Notes: a model not told the origin generated them from the letters alone. 64,000 bases of DNA from Massilibacillus massiliensis (GCF_900086705.1 NZ_LT575483.1:1817534-1881533), one strand, 5' to 3'. Shown: positions 26,730 through 35,529, counted from the stretch's first letter. Translations and numbers: made by a program.

Positions 26730-26805
26730 TTCTTTTTCTTTTTAAAATCAACAAGATTCGCCAAATTTCCGCATGTATTATTTCCCTAAAAATCTGCGTC
26801 AATAT

Positions 26806-26904
26806 AAAAACTGCTATGATCTAGAAGAAGTTTTATCACCAGCCTTCTTCTAGAAGGCTAAATTTTTACTTTTATAAAAATTTACACCGACATAGCAGTT
26901 TTTT
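26806..26904. terminator. Cloverleaf-like bidirectional terminator
   Basis: AAAAACTGCTATG and CATAGCAGTTTTTT form the outer stem. Two inner hairpins branch from it: CTAGAAGAAG/CTTCTTCTAG and AAATTTTTA/TAAAAATTT. T-runs end both strands. It closes the nine-gene PTS/sensor operon on the minus strand. The multibranch shape is unusual for a simple terminator and could mark a small mobile repeat. Confidence 0.65.
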
Positions 26905-26918
26905 ATCATCTTTTATTT

Positions 26919-27734
26919 CTATGATTGCAATATACCAATTTTATGGAGAAAATGTGCAATTCCTTCTTCATCATTTGATTTTGTTACTGCAGAAACTCGC
27001 TTCTGAATTTCTTCCGGTGCATTTTGCATAGCTACTCCAAGCCCCACAAAATCAAGCATTTCTATATCGTTATAATGATCACCAAATGCAATGGCATCTT
27101 CAGGGGATATTCTCATATGCGCTAATAAAACTTCCATTCCTTGCGCTTTTGAAACAGATTGCTCCATAATTTCAACGAGTATCGAGCTGGAACGTACCAC
27201 ACGCACGTCAGAAAATTCAGCACGTAATCTGCTTTCCAACCGTTCGCAAATTTCCGGCTCACACATACATAATAATTTATGCGGCAAAACATTTTGCATA
27301 AGCAGCGTCTCAAAATCTGCCTGTTTCGGTACAACACCTGTGATTTTAACTTCCCGTTTTACAGCAGGATGCGCTTGATCTCTTACACACCAAGTATTCC
27401 CCGCGTAATAATTTATAACAACATCGGATTTCATTTGCTGCAAATAAGCAAGTACCCGCTTTACCGATTGTTTATGCATCGTACGGCTGTGCAGTTCTTT
27501 CCCATTTTCGTCCACAACAAGTGCCCCACTATAGCTAATCATCGGCATACGAAGTTGTATTTCCTGCAAAATCGGTGCAATCGCTTCCGGCATACGCGCA
27601 GAAACAAGAACAAACGGCACTTTTTTCGCTGCCAATAGCTGCACCGCTGCAATTGTTCCCGGCAGTACCTTGTGGTCGCGATTCAGTACAGTGCCATCTA
27701 CATCAGAAAAAACAATTTTATACGAAGGTTTCAT
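26919..27734 (-). CDS. HAD-superfamily (Cof-type) sugar phosphatase
   Basis: About 271 residues of the Cof/HAD-IIB family. Motif I is VFSDVDGTVLN with the nucleophilic Asp, motif II LVSARMP, and motif IV AFGDHYNDIEML. Such enzymes dephosphorylate sugar phosphates, and in PTS operons they may relieve sugar-phosphate stress. Start set at the ATG after GGGGGAAG. It is the last gene of the mannose-type PTS/two-component operon, 27 bp after the binding-protein gene, and ends at the cloverleaf terminator. Confidence 0.87.
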   Translation of the reverse strand: MKPSYKIVFSDVDGTVLNRDHKVLPGTIAAVQLLAAKKVPFVLVSARMPEAIAPILQEIQLRMPMISYSGALVVDENGKELHSRTMHKQSVKRVLAYLQQMKSDVVINYYAGNTWCVRDQAHPAVKREVKITGVVPKQADFETLLMQNVLPHKLLCMCEPEICERLESRLRAEFSDVRVVRSSSILVEIMEQSVSKAQGMEVLLAHMRISPEDAIAFGDHYNDIEMLDFVGLGVAMQNAPEEIQKRVSAVTKSNDEEGIAHFLHKIGILQS

Positions 27735-27761
27735 TTTCTTCCCCCTTTTCGTATTCAGCAA

Positions 27762-29072
27762 TTAATATTGTAAATACGCATTCATTTCTTTTTGTAATTT
27801 ATTTAATGCATTATTAAACGGAACTTCATTTGCAATAATTTTCCTCAATTCATTGTCCGCCATGAGCATGGCTGCATGATATTTGCGAAACTTCGGTGCA
27901 ACAACGCCTTCCTGCATCACTTCACTGAAAATTAAATGATCCATTTTCGCATCCCCGGGTGCATCTTTGCTCAAAATTTGACGTGTATCACTCGCTTCTA
28001 CTACATCTCTGCGTACTGGCAGCCCTTGTGATTCACGCAATATCAACTTTTGTATTTCTGGATCAGCACAAAGTTGCTTTAAAAAAGCCCCTGCCAAATC
28101 TTTATCTCGTGTACGTGCACTCATGCCGACAAGCAGCGTATCTAACTGCGAAAGATTTTTCCCCGAAGGTCCGGCAGGCATTTTTATGCAGTCCCATTCA
28201 AACGTAGCATATTTTTTAATCCGCCAAGGATACGGATTATAGGTACGGTATTCTGCAAAAGTAAACGGACGAAAGGCCACTTTTCCCATATCGAAATCTT
28301 TTGCCGTAACATTATACCCACGGTTATTGGCCCGTAAATCCATCATAAAGCGAACAACCTCTTCCATCTTGGGATCCGCAAAGTAAGAGAAATTCGCATC
28401 ACTGCGAAATAAGGTAAGTCCATTCGTAACTGCCGCCTGCTGCCAAGTATAATCATAAACACCAAACTGATCTAAGCTGCCGTCACCATCGATATCCTTC
28501 GTCACAGCGCGGCAGATTTCAATAAAATTCTGCCATGTCCAATTGTTATCGGGTACAGCAATTCCTTCCTTACGCAGCAGTGTTTTATTTACGAACATCA
28601 AAGTCGGTACACTTTCAAACGGCAGCGCATAAGTTTTTCCTTCATACTCCCCATAAGCCAGCGCCGGTGGGTAATAAACTGCAGCATCAAAAGATGCTGT
28701 GTCTTCAAGATCTTGTAATACCCCCATGGACGCATACAAATTAAAATCATCGGATAAGACAAAAAAGACATCTGGTTCCTCGCCCTTTAAAATCTGCTCC
28801 GCCAGCCATTCCGCATAATCTTCTTTTTTTATCCCACTTACATACTGTACAGAAACGCCCGGGTGTGCTTCCTCAAATCGGTGTATCGCCGCATCTACCA
28901 CTGCATAGGAATCTCCTGCCGGCACATTCCAATTGCTGCCTGCGAATACGCCTACCCGCAAAATGCAAGTTTTCTTTTGCTGCTGTGTATAGACAAAACC
29001 GCTTCCTGCCAAACAGATTAGAAGCACCAATACCCCGATCATTCTACCTTTACTTCTCTGAAGCCAATGCAT
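27762..29072 (-). CDS. Family 1 extracellular solute-binding protein without ABC partner
   Basis: A 436-residue sugar-binding protein of ABC family 1 (UgpB/MalE-like): PDVFFVLSDDFNLYASMGVLQDL, YALPFESVPTLMFVNKTLL and the NTWxNF-like NNWTWQNFIEICR are typical. The N-terminus MHWLQRSKGRMIGVLVLLICLAGSG is a membrane anchor or signal, and no convincing lipobox is present. No permease or ATPase gene is near. It lies 12 bp downstream of a response regulator and belongs to an operon with a kinase and a second binding protein, so it probably acts as a sugar sensor. A transport role with a remote ABC system is possible but less likely. Confidence 0.82.
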   Translation of the reverse strand: MHWLQRSKGRMIGVLVLLICLAGSGFVYTQQQKKTCILRVGVFAGSNWNVPAGDSYAVVDAAIHRFEEAHPGVSVQYVSGIKKEDYAEWLAEQILKGEEPDVFFVLSDDFNLYASMGVLQDLEDTASFDAAVYYPPALAYGEYEGKTYALPFESVPTLMFVNKTLLRKEGIAVPDNNWTWQNFIEICRAVTKDIDGDGSLDQFGVYDYTWQQAAVTNGLTLFRSDANFSYFADPKMEEVVRFMMDLRANNRGYNVTAKDFDMGKVAFRPFTFAEYRTYNPYPWRIKKYATFEWDCIKMPAGPSGKNLSQLDTLLVGMSARTRDKDLAGAFLKQLCADPEIQKLILRESQGLPVRRDVVEASDTRQILSKDAPGDAKMDHLIFSEVMQEGVVAPKFRKYHAAMLMADNELRKIIANEVPFNNALNKLQKEMNAYLQY

Positions 29073-29084
29073 GCTCTCCCGCCT

Positions 29085-29759
29085 CTACCCTTCTTCTTCC
29101 ATTTGCACCATTCCGGTTTGTACCGCCCAAATGGCAAGCTGTGTACGATCCCGTAAGTTTAATTTACTGAGCACGGCGCTCAGATTATTGCGAACCGTTC
29201 CTTCGGAAAGGTTCAAACACGCCGCAATTTCTCGATTTGAAAGCCCTCTGCCCACCTGCTTTACAACCTTACGCTCCGAACGCGTAAGCTCTTGCGTAGC
29301 CTTTTCTTCCACCTGGATCGCAAAATTATGCTGCGCCATCTCGGAAAATAGTTTGACGACCTTGGCTATCACATTGGAATTAATCATTGCCCCACCACTT
29401 ACTACCGTCCGAATTGCCTGCGAAAGCTCAGGCACAGACACGCCCTTAAGCAAATAACCGCTGGCGCCAAACTTCAAAGCATTGTACACATATTCATCAT
29501 CATCAAACGTCGTTAAGATGATGATTTTAACCTTTGGGTATTGTTCCTTGATGAGATTCGTACACTGTACACCGTCCAGCTCCGGCATTCGGACATCTAA
29601 AAGTACCACATCCGGTTGCTGTTTTTTCAGCAATTGCATCATTTCCAGCCCATTTTCCGCCACAGCAAGCACTTCCATATCCACATTCATCTGCAAGACA
29701 ATCTTCAAACTTTCGCGAATCAGCTCCTGATCATCAGCGATCATTACTTTTATCATCAT
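29085..29759 (-). CDS. NarL/LuxR-family response regulator
   Basis: A 224-residue regulator. The receiver domain (residues 1-120) has IADDQ, the phospho-acceptor Asp in VVLLDVRMPELDG, a Thr in LTTFDD and the Lys in YLLKG. The C-terminal LuxR helix-turn-helix reads ELTRSERKVVKQVGRGLSNREIAACLNLSEGTVRNNLSAVLSKL. It overlaps the kinase gene by 26 bp, indicating translational coupling. Its probable binding site is the long palindrome at 34991-35022 upstream of the PTS genes of the same operon. An ATG three bases downstream is an alternative start. Confidence 0.9.
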   Translation of the reverse strand: MMIKVMIADDQELIRESLKIVLQMNVDMEVLAVAENGLEMMQLLKKQQPDVVLLDVRMPELDGVQCTNLIKEQYPKVKIIILTTFDDDEYVYNALKFGASGYLLKGVSVPELSQAIRTVVSGGAMINSNVIAKVVKLFSEMAQHNFAIQVEEKATQELTRSERKVVKQVGRGLSNREIAACLNLSEGTVRNNLSAVLSKLNLRDRTQLAIWAVQTGMVQMEEEG

Positions 29760-31068
29760 ATCGTCCTCCTATAGGAATCACTGCTTTGATCATAAAACCA
29801 TTTTGACTTAGATAAAGCAGGCTACCCTTAAATAAAGCAATCCGCTCCTGCATATGACGAAGACCGAACCCCGGCGTAATTTGACTGCACCCACTGCCAT
29901 TATCCTGCAGGACAATTTCTAATCCATCCATCTTCATTCGTACAGAAATTTTAACTTTTGTCGCTTTCCCATGCCGATTTGCGTTGGTCAGCCCTTCCTG
30001 TACAATACGATATATCACTTCTTCTTCATCTTCACGCGAAACCTTTGGCCATTCTTCTTGTATCCATAGGATGCACATCCCGGTTGAAGCCGAAAACTCA
30101 TCGACCATTTGGTGCAGTGCTTCCGGCAGCGAAAGCCTTTCCAATACATCCGGACGCAACTTTTTTACAGAACGTCGGATATCTGTGATTCCATGCTTTG
30201 CCGTCTCTCTGATTTTCTGCAACTGCGACTTCGTAAATTCCGGAGCGGCATCTATGGTTGCAAGACAAGCATCAATGCCCGCCGTAATACCCGTAAGCGC
30301 ATGTCCCAGTGTATCGTGAATTTCCCGTGCCAAGCGATTTCGTTCTCGCGTTTCCGCCATACGTTCTGCCTCAATTGCATAAGATCTAAGCTGATCATTT
30401 GCAACATTCAACTGTGTATTTAAAGACTTTATTCGTTCTTTTTCTTGTTGCTGGTTTTGCATGAGCATCGTCATATAAAGCACAAAAATCACCAAATTAA
30501 GCGAAGTAAATATATTGCACACCGTTTTTAGCATGCCTTGCACCGCCAGCGTATAATAAGAAAAATACGCTTCAATCGGAACAATCTTCATTTGCAAAGC
30601 AGCAAGATTATAATTTGCAATCAGATAAAGTCCGAGCATTGCCGCCAGTAATATAACCCGCTGTCTTTTGCCCTCATAGCCCTGCACCAAATCCGCTACA
30701 ACCAGCAAAACAACGCCGTCATACGCCATATTAATGCTGCGCATGACCAAAATACAAAAGAAAACTTCCAGCCCAATCAGGCTATACTTCAAGGCAAAAT
30801 TTTGTATCTTCCCGCCTCGATAAATAGAGCTCAAGCCAAATAAACATAAAAAAAATACAATTGCCAGTGAAAAAATCTGTTGTGCCGGCCATGGAACAGC
30901 CGAAAGAGAATCTATAAACGGACGTGCCGTCATAGATTGTACAATTTTATTCTGTGTCACATACATAAAACCTGCCAAAAGAACAATGACCATACCATTA
31001 AAAAGATACAGTACATCATGCAATACCGATACGGTCAATCTGCGGCGAAGCTGCATCATCCGTCCCAT
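29734..31068 (-). CDS. Membrane histidine kinase of the DesK/LiaS (HisKA_3) class
   Basis: A 444-residue sensor kinase. Residues 1-210 hold about six hydrophobic spans, followed by a coiled coil (QQQEKERIKSLNTQLNVANDQL). HisKA_3 follows with RNRLAREIHDTLGHALTG, the His in REIHDTLG being the phosphorylation site. The HATPase region shows QEGLTNANRHG (N box), LQDNGSG and GFGLRHMQERI. It has no large extracellular domain of its own, so it may receive its signal through the neighbouring binding proteins. It overlaps the upstream binding-protein gene by 13 bp and the regulator gene by 26 bp. Confidence 0.88.
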   Translation of the reverse strand: MGRMMQLRRRLTVSVLHDVLYLFNGMVIVLLAGFMYVTQNKIVQSMTARPFIDSLSAVPWPAQQIFSLAIVFFLCLFGLSSIYRGGKIQNFALKYSLIGLEVFFCILVMRSINMAYDGVVLLVVADLVQGYEGKRQRVILLAAMLGLYLIANYNLAALQMKIVPIEAYFSYYTLAVQGMLKTVCNIFTSLNLVIFVLYMTMLMQNQQQEKERIKSLNTQLNVANDQLRSYAIEAERMAETRERNRLAREIHDTLGHALTGITAGIDACLATIDAAPEFTKSQLQKIRETAKHGITDIRRSVKKLRPDVLERLSLPEALHQMVDEFSASTGMCILWIQEEWPKVSREDEEEVIYRIVQEGLTNANRHGKATKVKISVRMKMDGLEIVLQDNGSGCSQITPGFGLRHMQERIALFKGSLLYLSQNGFMIKAVIPIGGRYDDKSNDR

Positions 31069-32030
31069 CCCTCCAGTATTTCACTCGCTACATTTTCCTT
31101 TGTCAAAAGACGTGTCGGCAGCTTAATCAATCTTTCTTTATTTGCCCCTGCTAAGATTTCATACGCTTTGGCTGCTGCTAATCGACCAATGAGGCGCGGA
31201 GACTGCGCTGCGGTTGCTGTCATATGTCCCTGCACAATCATGTCCTTTGTTTCCGGTGCACCATCCACACCATATACCATAACCTGCTTTAATTTCCCCG
31301 CATTTTTGAGCGCAGCCATCGCCCCCATTGCCGCCGGATCATTGAGTGACATAACAATATCAATCTTCTCATGCTTTTGCAAAAGCTCCTCCATCACCGG
31401 CATCGCCAGCTCTAACTGCCCTTTACACTCCGCGCTGTCAATGATCTGAAATGCAGGATACTTTGCAATGGTATCTTGAAAACCTTGGATACGGTCAACT
31501 GCTGATTTTGCTTCTGAATGCAGCAATAAAACAATATTTCCGCCTGCAGAGTGAGACACCAAGTGCTGTGCACATTCTACGCCTGCCATATAATTATCTG
31601 AAACTACCGTACAAGCTACCAACGTATCATCTTCAACATTGGTATCAATCACCACAACAGGAACCCCCGCCTGCTTTGCCATTGTAAGTGCCGGACCAAT
31701 CTCTTTCCAATCCACCGCATTTAGAAATAAAACCTCTATACCACTATGAAGAAGTTCCTCAATCTCGTCCATTTGACGCTCCATATTCAGCGCCGGATCC
31801 CGCGTCAGTAAAAGATCACCATGATTCTCTACAACTGCGCGGATTTCTTCATCCACAACTTCATAAAAAGGATTATTCAACGTCATATAAACTGCACCAA
31901 ATTTAAGTCGATGCTCATTTTGTCGCAATGAATAATCCGTTTCAATCATCTTGTGTATTTGTAAAAAAAGAAACATACTGCATAAAAAAACGGCAATCCC
32001 ACTTAACACGCATCGATAGGTCTTCTTCAT
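31056..32030 (-). CDS. Periplasmic sugar-binding protein (RbsB-like), probable kinase co-sensor
   Basis: About 324 residues of the type 1 periplasmic-binding-protein fold (Peripla_BP_4): FGAVYMTLNNPFYEVVDEEIRAVV, IEVLFLNAVDWKEIGPAL, PVVVIDTNVEDD and YGVDGAPETKDMI. An N-terminal hydrophobic segment (residues 8-25) exports or anchors it. The start is the ATG following GGAGGAG; the longer frame has no ribosome site there. Related proteins in Clostridia present sugars to a kinase rather than to an ABC permease. Overlap with the kinase gene and absence of transporter genes point the same way. Confidence 0.82.
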   Translation of the reverse strand: MKKTYRCVLSGIAVFLCSMFLFLQIHKMIETDYSLRQNEHRLKFGAVYMTLNNPFYEVVDEEIRAVVENHGDLLLTRDPALNMERQMDEIEELLHSGIEVLFLNAVDWKEIGPALTMAKQAGVPVVVIDTNVEDDTLVACTVVSDNYMAGVECAQHLVSHSAGGNIVLLLHSEAKSAVDRIQGFQDTIAKYPAFQIIDSAECKGQLELAMPVMEELLQKHEKIDIVMSLNDPAAMGAMAALKNAGKLKQVMVYGVDGAPETKDMIVQGHMTATAAQSPRLIGRLAAAKAYEILAGANKERLIKLPTRLLTKENVASEILEGWDG

Positions 32031-32104
32031 AGCTCCTCCACGCACAAATAATAGATTTACTAAAAGTATACTACATTCAAAAAGAAAATAGCGATGACAA
32101 TGAC

Positions 32105-32148
32105 AAAAAAGGGATGATATGGCACACACTCCGCCTATCCATCCCTTT
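32105..32148 (-). terminator. Attenuator between the PTS genes and the sensor genes
   Basis: Minus strand AAAGGGATG and CATCCCTTT form a stem followed by TTTTTTG. It lies in the 170 bp between the IID stop and the binding-protein start, within the operon, and probably lowers sensor-gene expression relative to PTS genes. Confidence 0.65.
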
Positions 32149-32201
32149 CATGCAACATTGCTTTGTTTCTGCCACGCACAAGACTTTATATTTTTCTTGC
32201 T

Positions 32202-33014
32202 CTAGTACGATAATCCAGGATCAAAGAACCCGGTTAGAACACCAACGAAAGCAATCACAACCAATAACAGCATCACCATCGTTGGCGAAATATTTTTCTT
32301 CGTCATGAGCCACCAACAAAACACCACTGCCAGCCCAGAAAGCATTTTAGGATAAATTCCATCTAAAGTCTTTTGCAGCTCCCCGCCGCCCGGTAAAACC
32401 AGTGCCGTATGAATGTTAATCCAAGAAGCTGCCACTGCACCGATGACAATCGTACCAATCATAATGATCGAATCCCGAATCGCCTGCGCTTGCTCACCGA
32501 CAAGCAGTTCCACCGCTTTACCGCCAAGATCATACCCTTTAAAGTAAGCAAAACGCATACCAAACCACATCAAAAGATTCCAGACGACGATATAAAAAAT
32601 CGCTCCCAATGGACTTCCACCAGTGGATAAGCCCAACCCGATACCAAGCAAGACCGGAATCAGTGTACCAACAATCATCGAATCGCCAATCCCCGCCAGC
32701 GGCCCCATAAGCCCTGCACGAATACCGTTGATCGCTTCACTGTCAATTGGCTGTCCGTTGGCTTTTGCCTCCTCAAGGCCTGCAGTCATCCCGACAACCA
32801 AAGCACCAATTTGCGGTTCTGTATTGAAAAAAGCCGTATACGTCTGCATCGCTAACTTCTTCTGTTCCTTTGTATCATAAAGTTCATCGACAACCGGAAA
32901 CATTGCACACAAATAGCCAAACGTTTGCATATGTTCCTGAGAAAAACAGGTTAAATTTCCATAGAACCACGATAAAAACGATTTATTCAAGGTTTTAGTT
33001 GATAGTTTTTTCAT
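32202..33014 (-). CDS. PTS mannose-family IID permease subunit
   Basis: A 270-residue EIID-Man protein. The conserved segments ERMQTFGY-like EHMQTFGYLCAMFPVVDELY, NTEPQIGALVVGMTAGLEEAKANG and GLMGPLAGIGDSMIVGTLIPVLLGI are present, followed by three or four membrane spans at the C-terminus. With IIC it forms the membrane channel for a hexose. It starts two bases after the IIC gene. The sugar (mannose, fructose, sorbose, glucosamine or other) cannot be read from the sequence. Confidence 0.92.
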   Translation of the reverse strand: MKKLSTKTLNKSFLSWFYGNLTCFSQEHMQTFGYLCAMFPVVDELYDTKEQKKLAMQTYTAFFNTEPQIGALVVGMTAGLEEAKANGQPIDSEAINGIRAGLMGPLAGIGDSMIVGTLIPVLLGIGLGLSTGGSPLGAIFYIVVWNLLMWFGMRFAYFKGYDLGGKAVELLVGEQAQAIRDSIIMIGTIVIGAVAASWINIHTALVLPGGGELQKTLDGIYPKMLSGLAVVFCWWLMTKKNISPTMVMLLLVVIAFVGVLTGFFDPGLSY

Positions 33015-33016
33015 GA

Positions 33017-33862
33017 TTAAATATCCTCCTCATCATCGTCATCGGAAACCGCAGCCCCTGCAGCGACACGCTTCGTCTGCAGCATACTAATTTTATAATT
33101 GACAATAGCGAAAAAGGTTCCGATAATCGCTGAAGCAATCAGATTTAAACCCAAGCAGGCTGCCAAGGTAAAACCAAAAAAGAATGTAATAAAATCCAGT
33201 ACTTTTTTTACAACCTGTTTTAGAAGAATTGCAACCCCAACTGCCGGAAGCAGACTGCCTACCGTAAACAAAGTCTTCATCGCAATCCCATCCATCGGCA
33301 GATACGCTTTCATCACATCTACCATACCGGCACCTGACAGCGTGATAATAAAAGTCGGCAAGAAAGAAAAAACCAAGTGAGAAATCCACGGCAACCCCAT
33401 ATCTACAAGATATAATTTACCAAAATCGCCTTTTTCTACTGCTTTCCAACCGATATGCTGCCAGATTAGATTCATGGTTGCAGTTCCATAAAAGAGTACC
33501 GTCCCCAAGGTACCAACGGCTGCTCCGAGTGCTGCAGCCATCGCTTGTGCCTGCGGCGAAGCCGAATCAAGCCCCATTCCCTTTACGGCACAAATCGCCA
33601 AGGGAATTCCAATATAACTGACCGCACGTACGTCTGCGGACACAGTACCTCCGGGGGTTACCAATGCGATATAAATGACCTGAATCGCAGCTCCGATAAT
33701 AATACCGGATTGCACATCACCTAAAATAAGACCTACGATCAGACCAGCTACTAAAGGACGCCCCAGCGTATAATTTCCAAAAGTCGTACCACCCAAGCCC
33801 GGCATACTTGACAGGCATGCACAAAGTCCCAGCAAAGCTGCTTGTATTACATGAATTTCCAT
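33017..33862 (-). CDS. PTS mannose-family IIC permease subunit
   Basis: A 281-residue membrane protein of the EIIC-Man family with about eight spans. GRPLVAGLIVGLILGDVQSGIIIGAAIQVIYIALVTPGGTVSADVRAVSYIGIPLA is the characteristic sugar-channel region. The C-terminus is unusually acidic (SDDDDEEDI). Encoded between IIB and IID in the usual order; the 90 bp gap from IIB shows no clear element. Confidence 0.92.
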   Translation of the reverse strand: MEIHVIQAALLGLCACLSSMPGLGGTTFGNYTLGRPLVAGLIVGLILGDVQSGIIIGAAIQVIYIALVTPGGTVSADVRAVSYIGIPLAICAVKGMGLDSASPQAQAMAAALGAAVGTLGTVLFYGTATMNLIWQHIGWKAVEKGDFGKLYLVDMGLPWISHLVFSFLPTFIITLSGAGMVDVMKAYLPMDGIAMKTLFTVGSLLPAVGVAILLKQVVKKVLDFITFFFGFTLAACLGLNLIASAIIGTFFAIVNYKISMLQTKRVAAGAAVSDDDDEEDI

Positions 33863-33953
33863 GAATAAGTCCTCGCTTTCTCTTCATTAAATAACTGGCG
33901 ACTTAACGCAGACAAGATTTTAAGCCCGCCTGAATTTTCGTCATCGGAGTTTG

Positions 33954-34448
33954 TTAATTAAAACCAAATCTACTGCGGAACTTCTTCCAATTGCCAATCG
34001 CCTTTTCCTTAATCAAGGCAAATTCGATCTCATACCCCGCTTGCATAATCGCTTCCAATGCATCTGCTTCGTCTTGTGTGATTGCCTGATTATTACCCAG
34101 TTGCTGTGTTCCCGGACGATCGTTGCAGGGCCCTATAATAATCGTTTGAATTCCTGGATTAAATTTTTGATCCACTAAAATTTTTTTCATATCAATTGGA
34201 TCTTTTGTAATTAAAAAATACTGTGTATCACTTTCCATGACTTTTTGGCATTTTTTCTGCCATTCTTCCATTGTCCAAACAAACGTCTTTTTTTCCGAGG
34301 CATTTTTATACGCCGCCTTTAAGATTGGATTCGTCGCTGCAACATCATTGACAGCAATGAGCCCATCACAAGGATACTCCAGCGCCCAGCGCGTGCAAGT
34401 TTGCCCATGTATCATACGATCATCCACGCGAACAAATGTAATTGACAT
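33954..34448 (-). CDS. PTS mannose-family IIB component
   Basis: A 164-residue cytoplasmic EIIB of the sorbose/mannose fold. VRVDDRMIHGQTCTRW contains the phosphohistidine (in IHGQ). The pattern FLITKDPIDMKKIL and closing IKEKAIGNWKKFRSRFGFN are family-like. It passes phosphate from IIA to the transported sugar. Encoded 12 bp after IIA. Confidence 0.92.
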   Translation of the reverse strand: MSITFVRVDDRMIHGQTCTRWALEYPCDGLIAVNDVAATNPILKAAYKNASEKKTFVWTMEEWQKKCQKVMESDTQYFLITKDPIDMKKILVDQKFNPGIQTIIIGPCNDRPGTQQLGNNQAITQDEADALEAIMQAGYEIEFALIKEKAIGNWKKFRSRFGFN

Positions 34449-34460
34449 ATCCGTTCCTCC

Positions 34461-34883
34461 TCAAATTTCCTCATCCTCTGCAATCTCAATTGCAAACTCC
34501 TGCACGGCATTCCGTGCTTCACCCAGCAGCATTTTTCCCAATTCATCGGGCGATGTATTTTCACCGCTGAGAGCTGCCATCAAGGCCATCGGCAAATTCA
34601 TTCCCCCAAATGCTCGCGTCTGCATGAACAGGCCTTTATCTGCTAATACCTTCATTGCGGTCGTTAATGGAGAACCACCCAAAATATCCCCTAAAAGGAT
34701 GATGCGGTCTTGCGCTGTAATCGGTGCAATTAATTTTTCAACAGCAGCGGCATACCGTTCTGCGCCTAATTCTTCTTTCAACCCAACCGCTAAAACATTT
34801 TCACGTTTACCTACGATCATCTCTAAAGCACTTTGCAACCCCTGTGCAAAGTCCCCATGACTCACTAAAATCAAATAAAACAT
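34461..34883 (-). CDS. PTS mannose-family IIA component
   Basis: A 140-residue EIIA-Man. The N-terminal LILVSHGDFAQGLQSALEMIVG carries the phosphohistidine (SHG); IILLGDILGGSPLTTAM and GMNLPMAL follow as in the family. It is the first gene of the nine-gene operon, with ribosome site GGGAGGG. Upstream lie a weak -10 (ATTTTA on the plus strand at 34939-34944) and the long palindrome at 34991-35022, consistent with activation by the operon's own response regulator. Confidence 0.9.
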   Translation of the reverse strand: MFYLILVSHGDFAQGLQSALEMIVGKRENVLAVGLKEELGAERYAAAVEKLIAPITAQDRIILLGDILGGSPLTTAMKVLADKGLFMQTRAFGGMNLPMALMAALSGENTSPDELGKMLLGEARNAVQEFAIEIAEDEEI

Positions 34884-34990
34884 AACGCCCTCCCATCGTC
34901 ACACAATTTTAATAATTTATAAATTTCGGATAATTATGATTTTAGCAAACCGGGAAAGGAAAAACAGCTGTACAATGTCACCACTTTCGC

Positions 34991-35022
34991 TTGATTTACA
35001 TGACATTTGTCATGTAAATCAA
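34991..35022. promoter_or_regulatory. 15-2-15 inverted repeat upstream of the mannose-type PTS operon
   Basis: TTGATTTACATGACA and TGTCATGTAAATCAA are perfect inverse copies with a two-base centre. The centre is about 75 bp upstream of the presumed transcription start, a normal place for a NarL-type activator. I propose it as the binding site of the regulator encoded at 29085-29759. The 34884-35208 gap holds only this, the presumed promoter and the next terminator. Confidence 0.65.
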
Positions 35023-35077
35023 CAAAACGTACGCCGGATACAATATACAACAGATAAAAATCATATTGCCGGAATTA

Positions 35078-35153
35078 TAAAAAACAAAGCAAACTAGAGA
35101 AAGTGAGGAACCTCCTATCGCACTGAGATTTCTCGCTTCTTCTAGTTTGCTTT
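35078..35153 (-). terminator. Terminator after the YciI-like gene
   Basis: Minus strand AAAGCAAACTAGA and TCTAGTTTGCTTT enclose inner stems and are followed by GTTTTTT. It ends the leftward YciI transcript. Confidence 0.75.
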
Positions 35154-35208
35154 CAAGCTATTACTTCATCATGATCCAATCTTCGCTATCCCCCTTACTC
35201 TGTCTGCG

Positions 35209-35496
35209 TCAAAGCAAAGCGCAATTAAACAGATCCGATGCTTTCGATGGAACAAATTCCACAATTTCATATTTGGCAATTTTTTCTCTGTAAAATGGAT
35301 CATTTTGTATAATTGTCTCTGCTTCGTCTTTATCTTTACAATTGCAAAGAATAATGCCGCCTGTCCGCGGAACTTTACGCCCCGAGCAGATAAATACATT
35401 CCTTTGATAATATTGATCCAAAAACCGAATATGATCAGACAAGAATTGCTCAACTTCGGCAAGGGGTTTCCTATACGTTAAATTAAGAATAAACAT
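35209..35496 (-). CDS. YciI-family small protein
   Basis: A 95-residue protein of the YciI/YCII (ferredoxin-like dimeric barrel) family: FILNLTYRKPLAEVEQFLSDHIRFLDQYY, a glycine-rich strand GGIILCNCKDKDEAETIIQNDPFY and KYEIVEFVPSK. The DHxxFL histidine, the likely active-site residue of the family, is present. Function is generally unknown. It has a consensus promoter (35559-35587) overlaid by a palindrome and is divergent from a TetR gene, so it is probably repressed by it. Confidence 0.85.
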   Translation of the reverse strand: MFILNLTYRKPLAEVEQFLSDHIRFLDQYYQRNVFICSGRKVPRTGGIILCNCKDKDEAETIIQNDPFYREKIAKYEIVEFVPSKASDLFNCALL

Positions 35497-35529
35497 ATTG
35501 TACCTCCCATAAAAATATGATAAAATTTT

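Noticed and set aside
27762-29072. Lipoprotein assignment for the family 1 binding protein
   Set aside because: The only cysteine in the signal region (LLIC) does not fit a lipobox, so a simple signal or anchor is more likely.
35169-35462. 97-residue leftward frame overlapping the YciI gene
   Set aside because: It is a shadow in another frame of the recognisable YciI protein and ends in the downstream terminator area.
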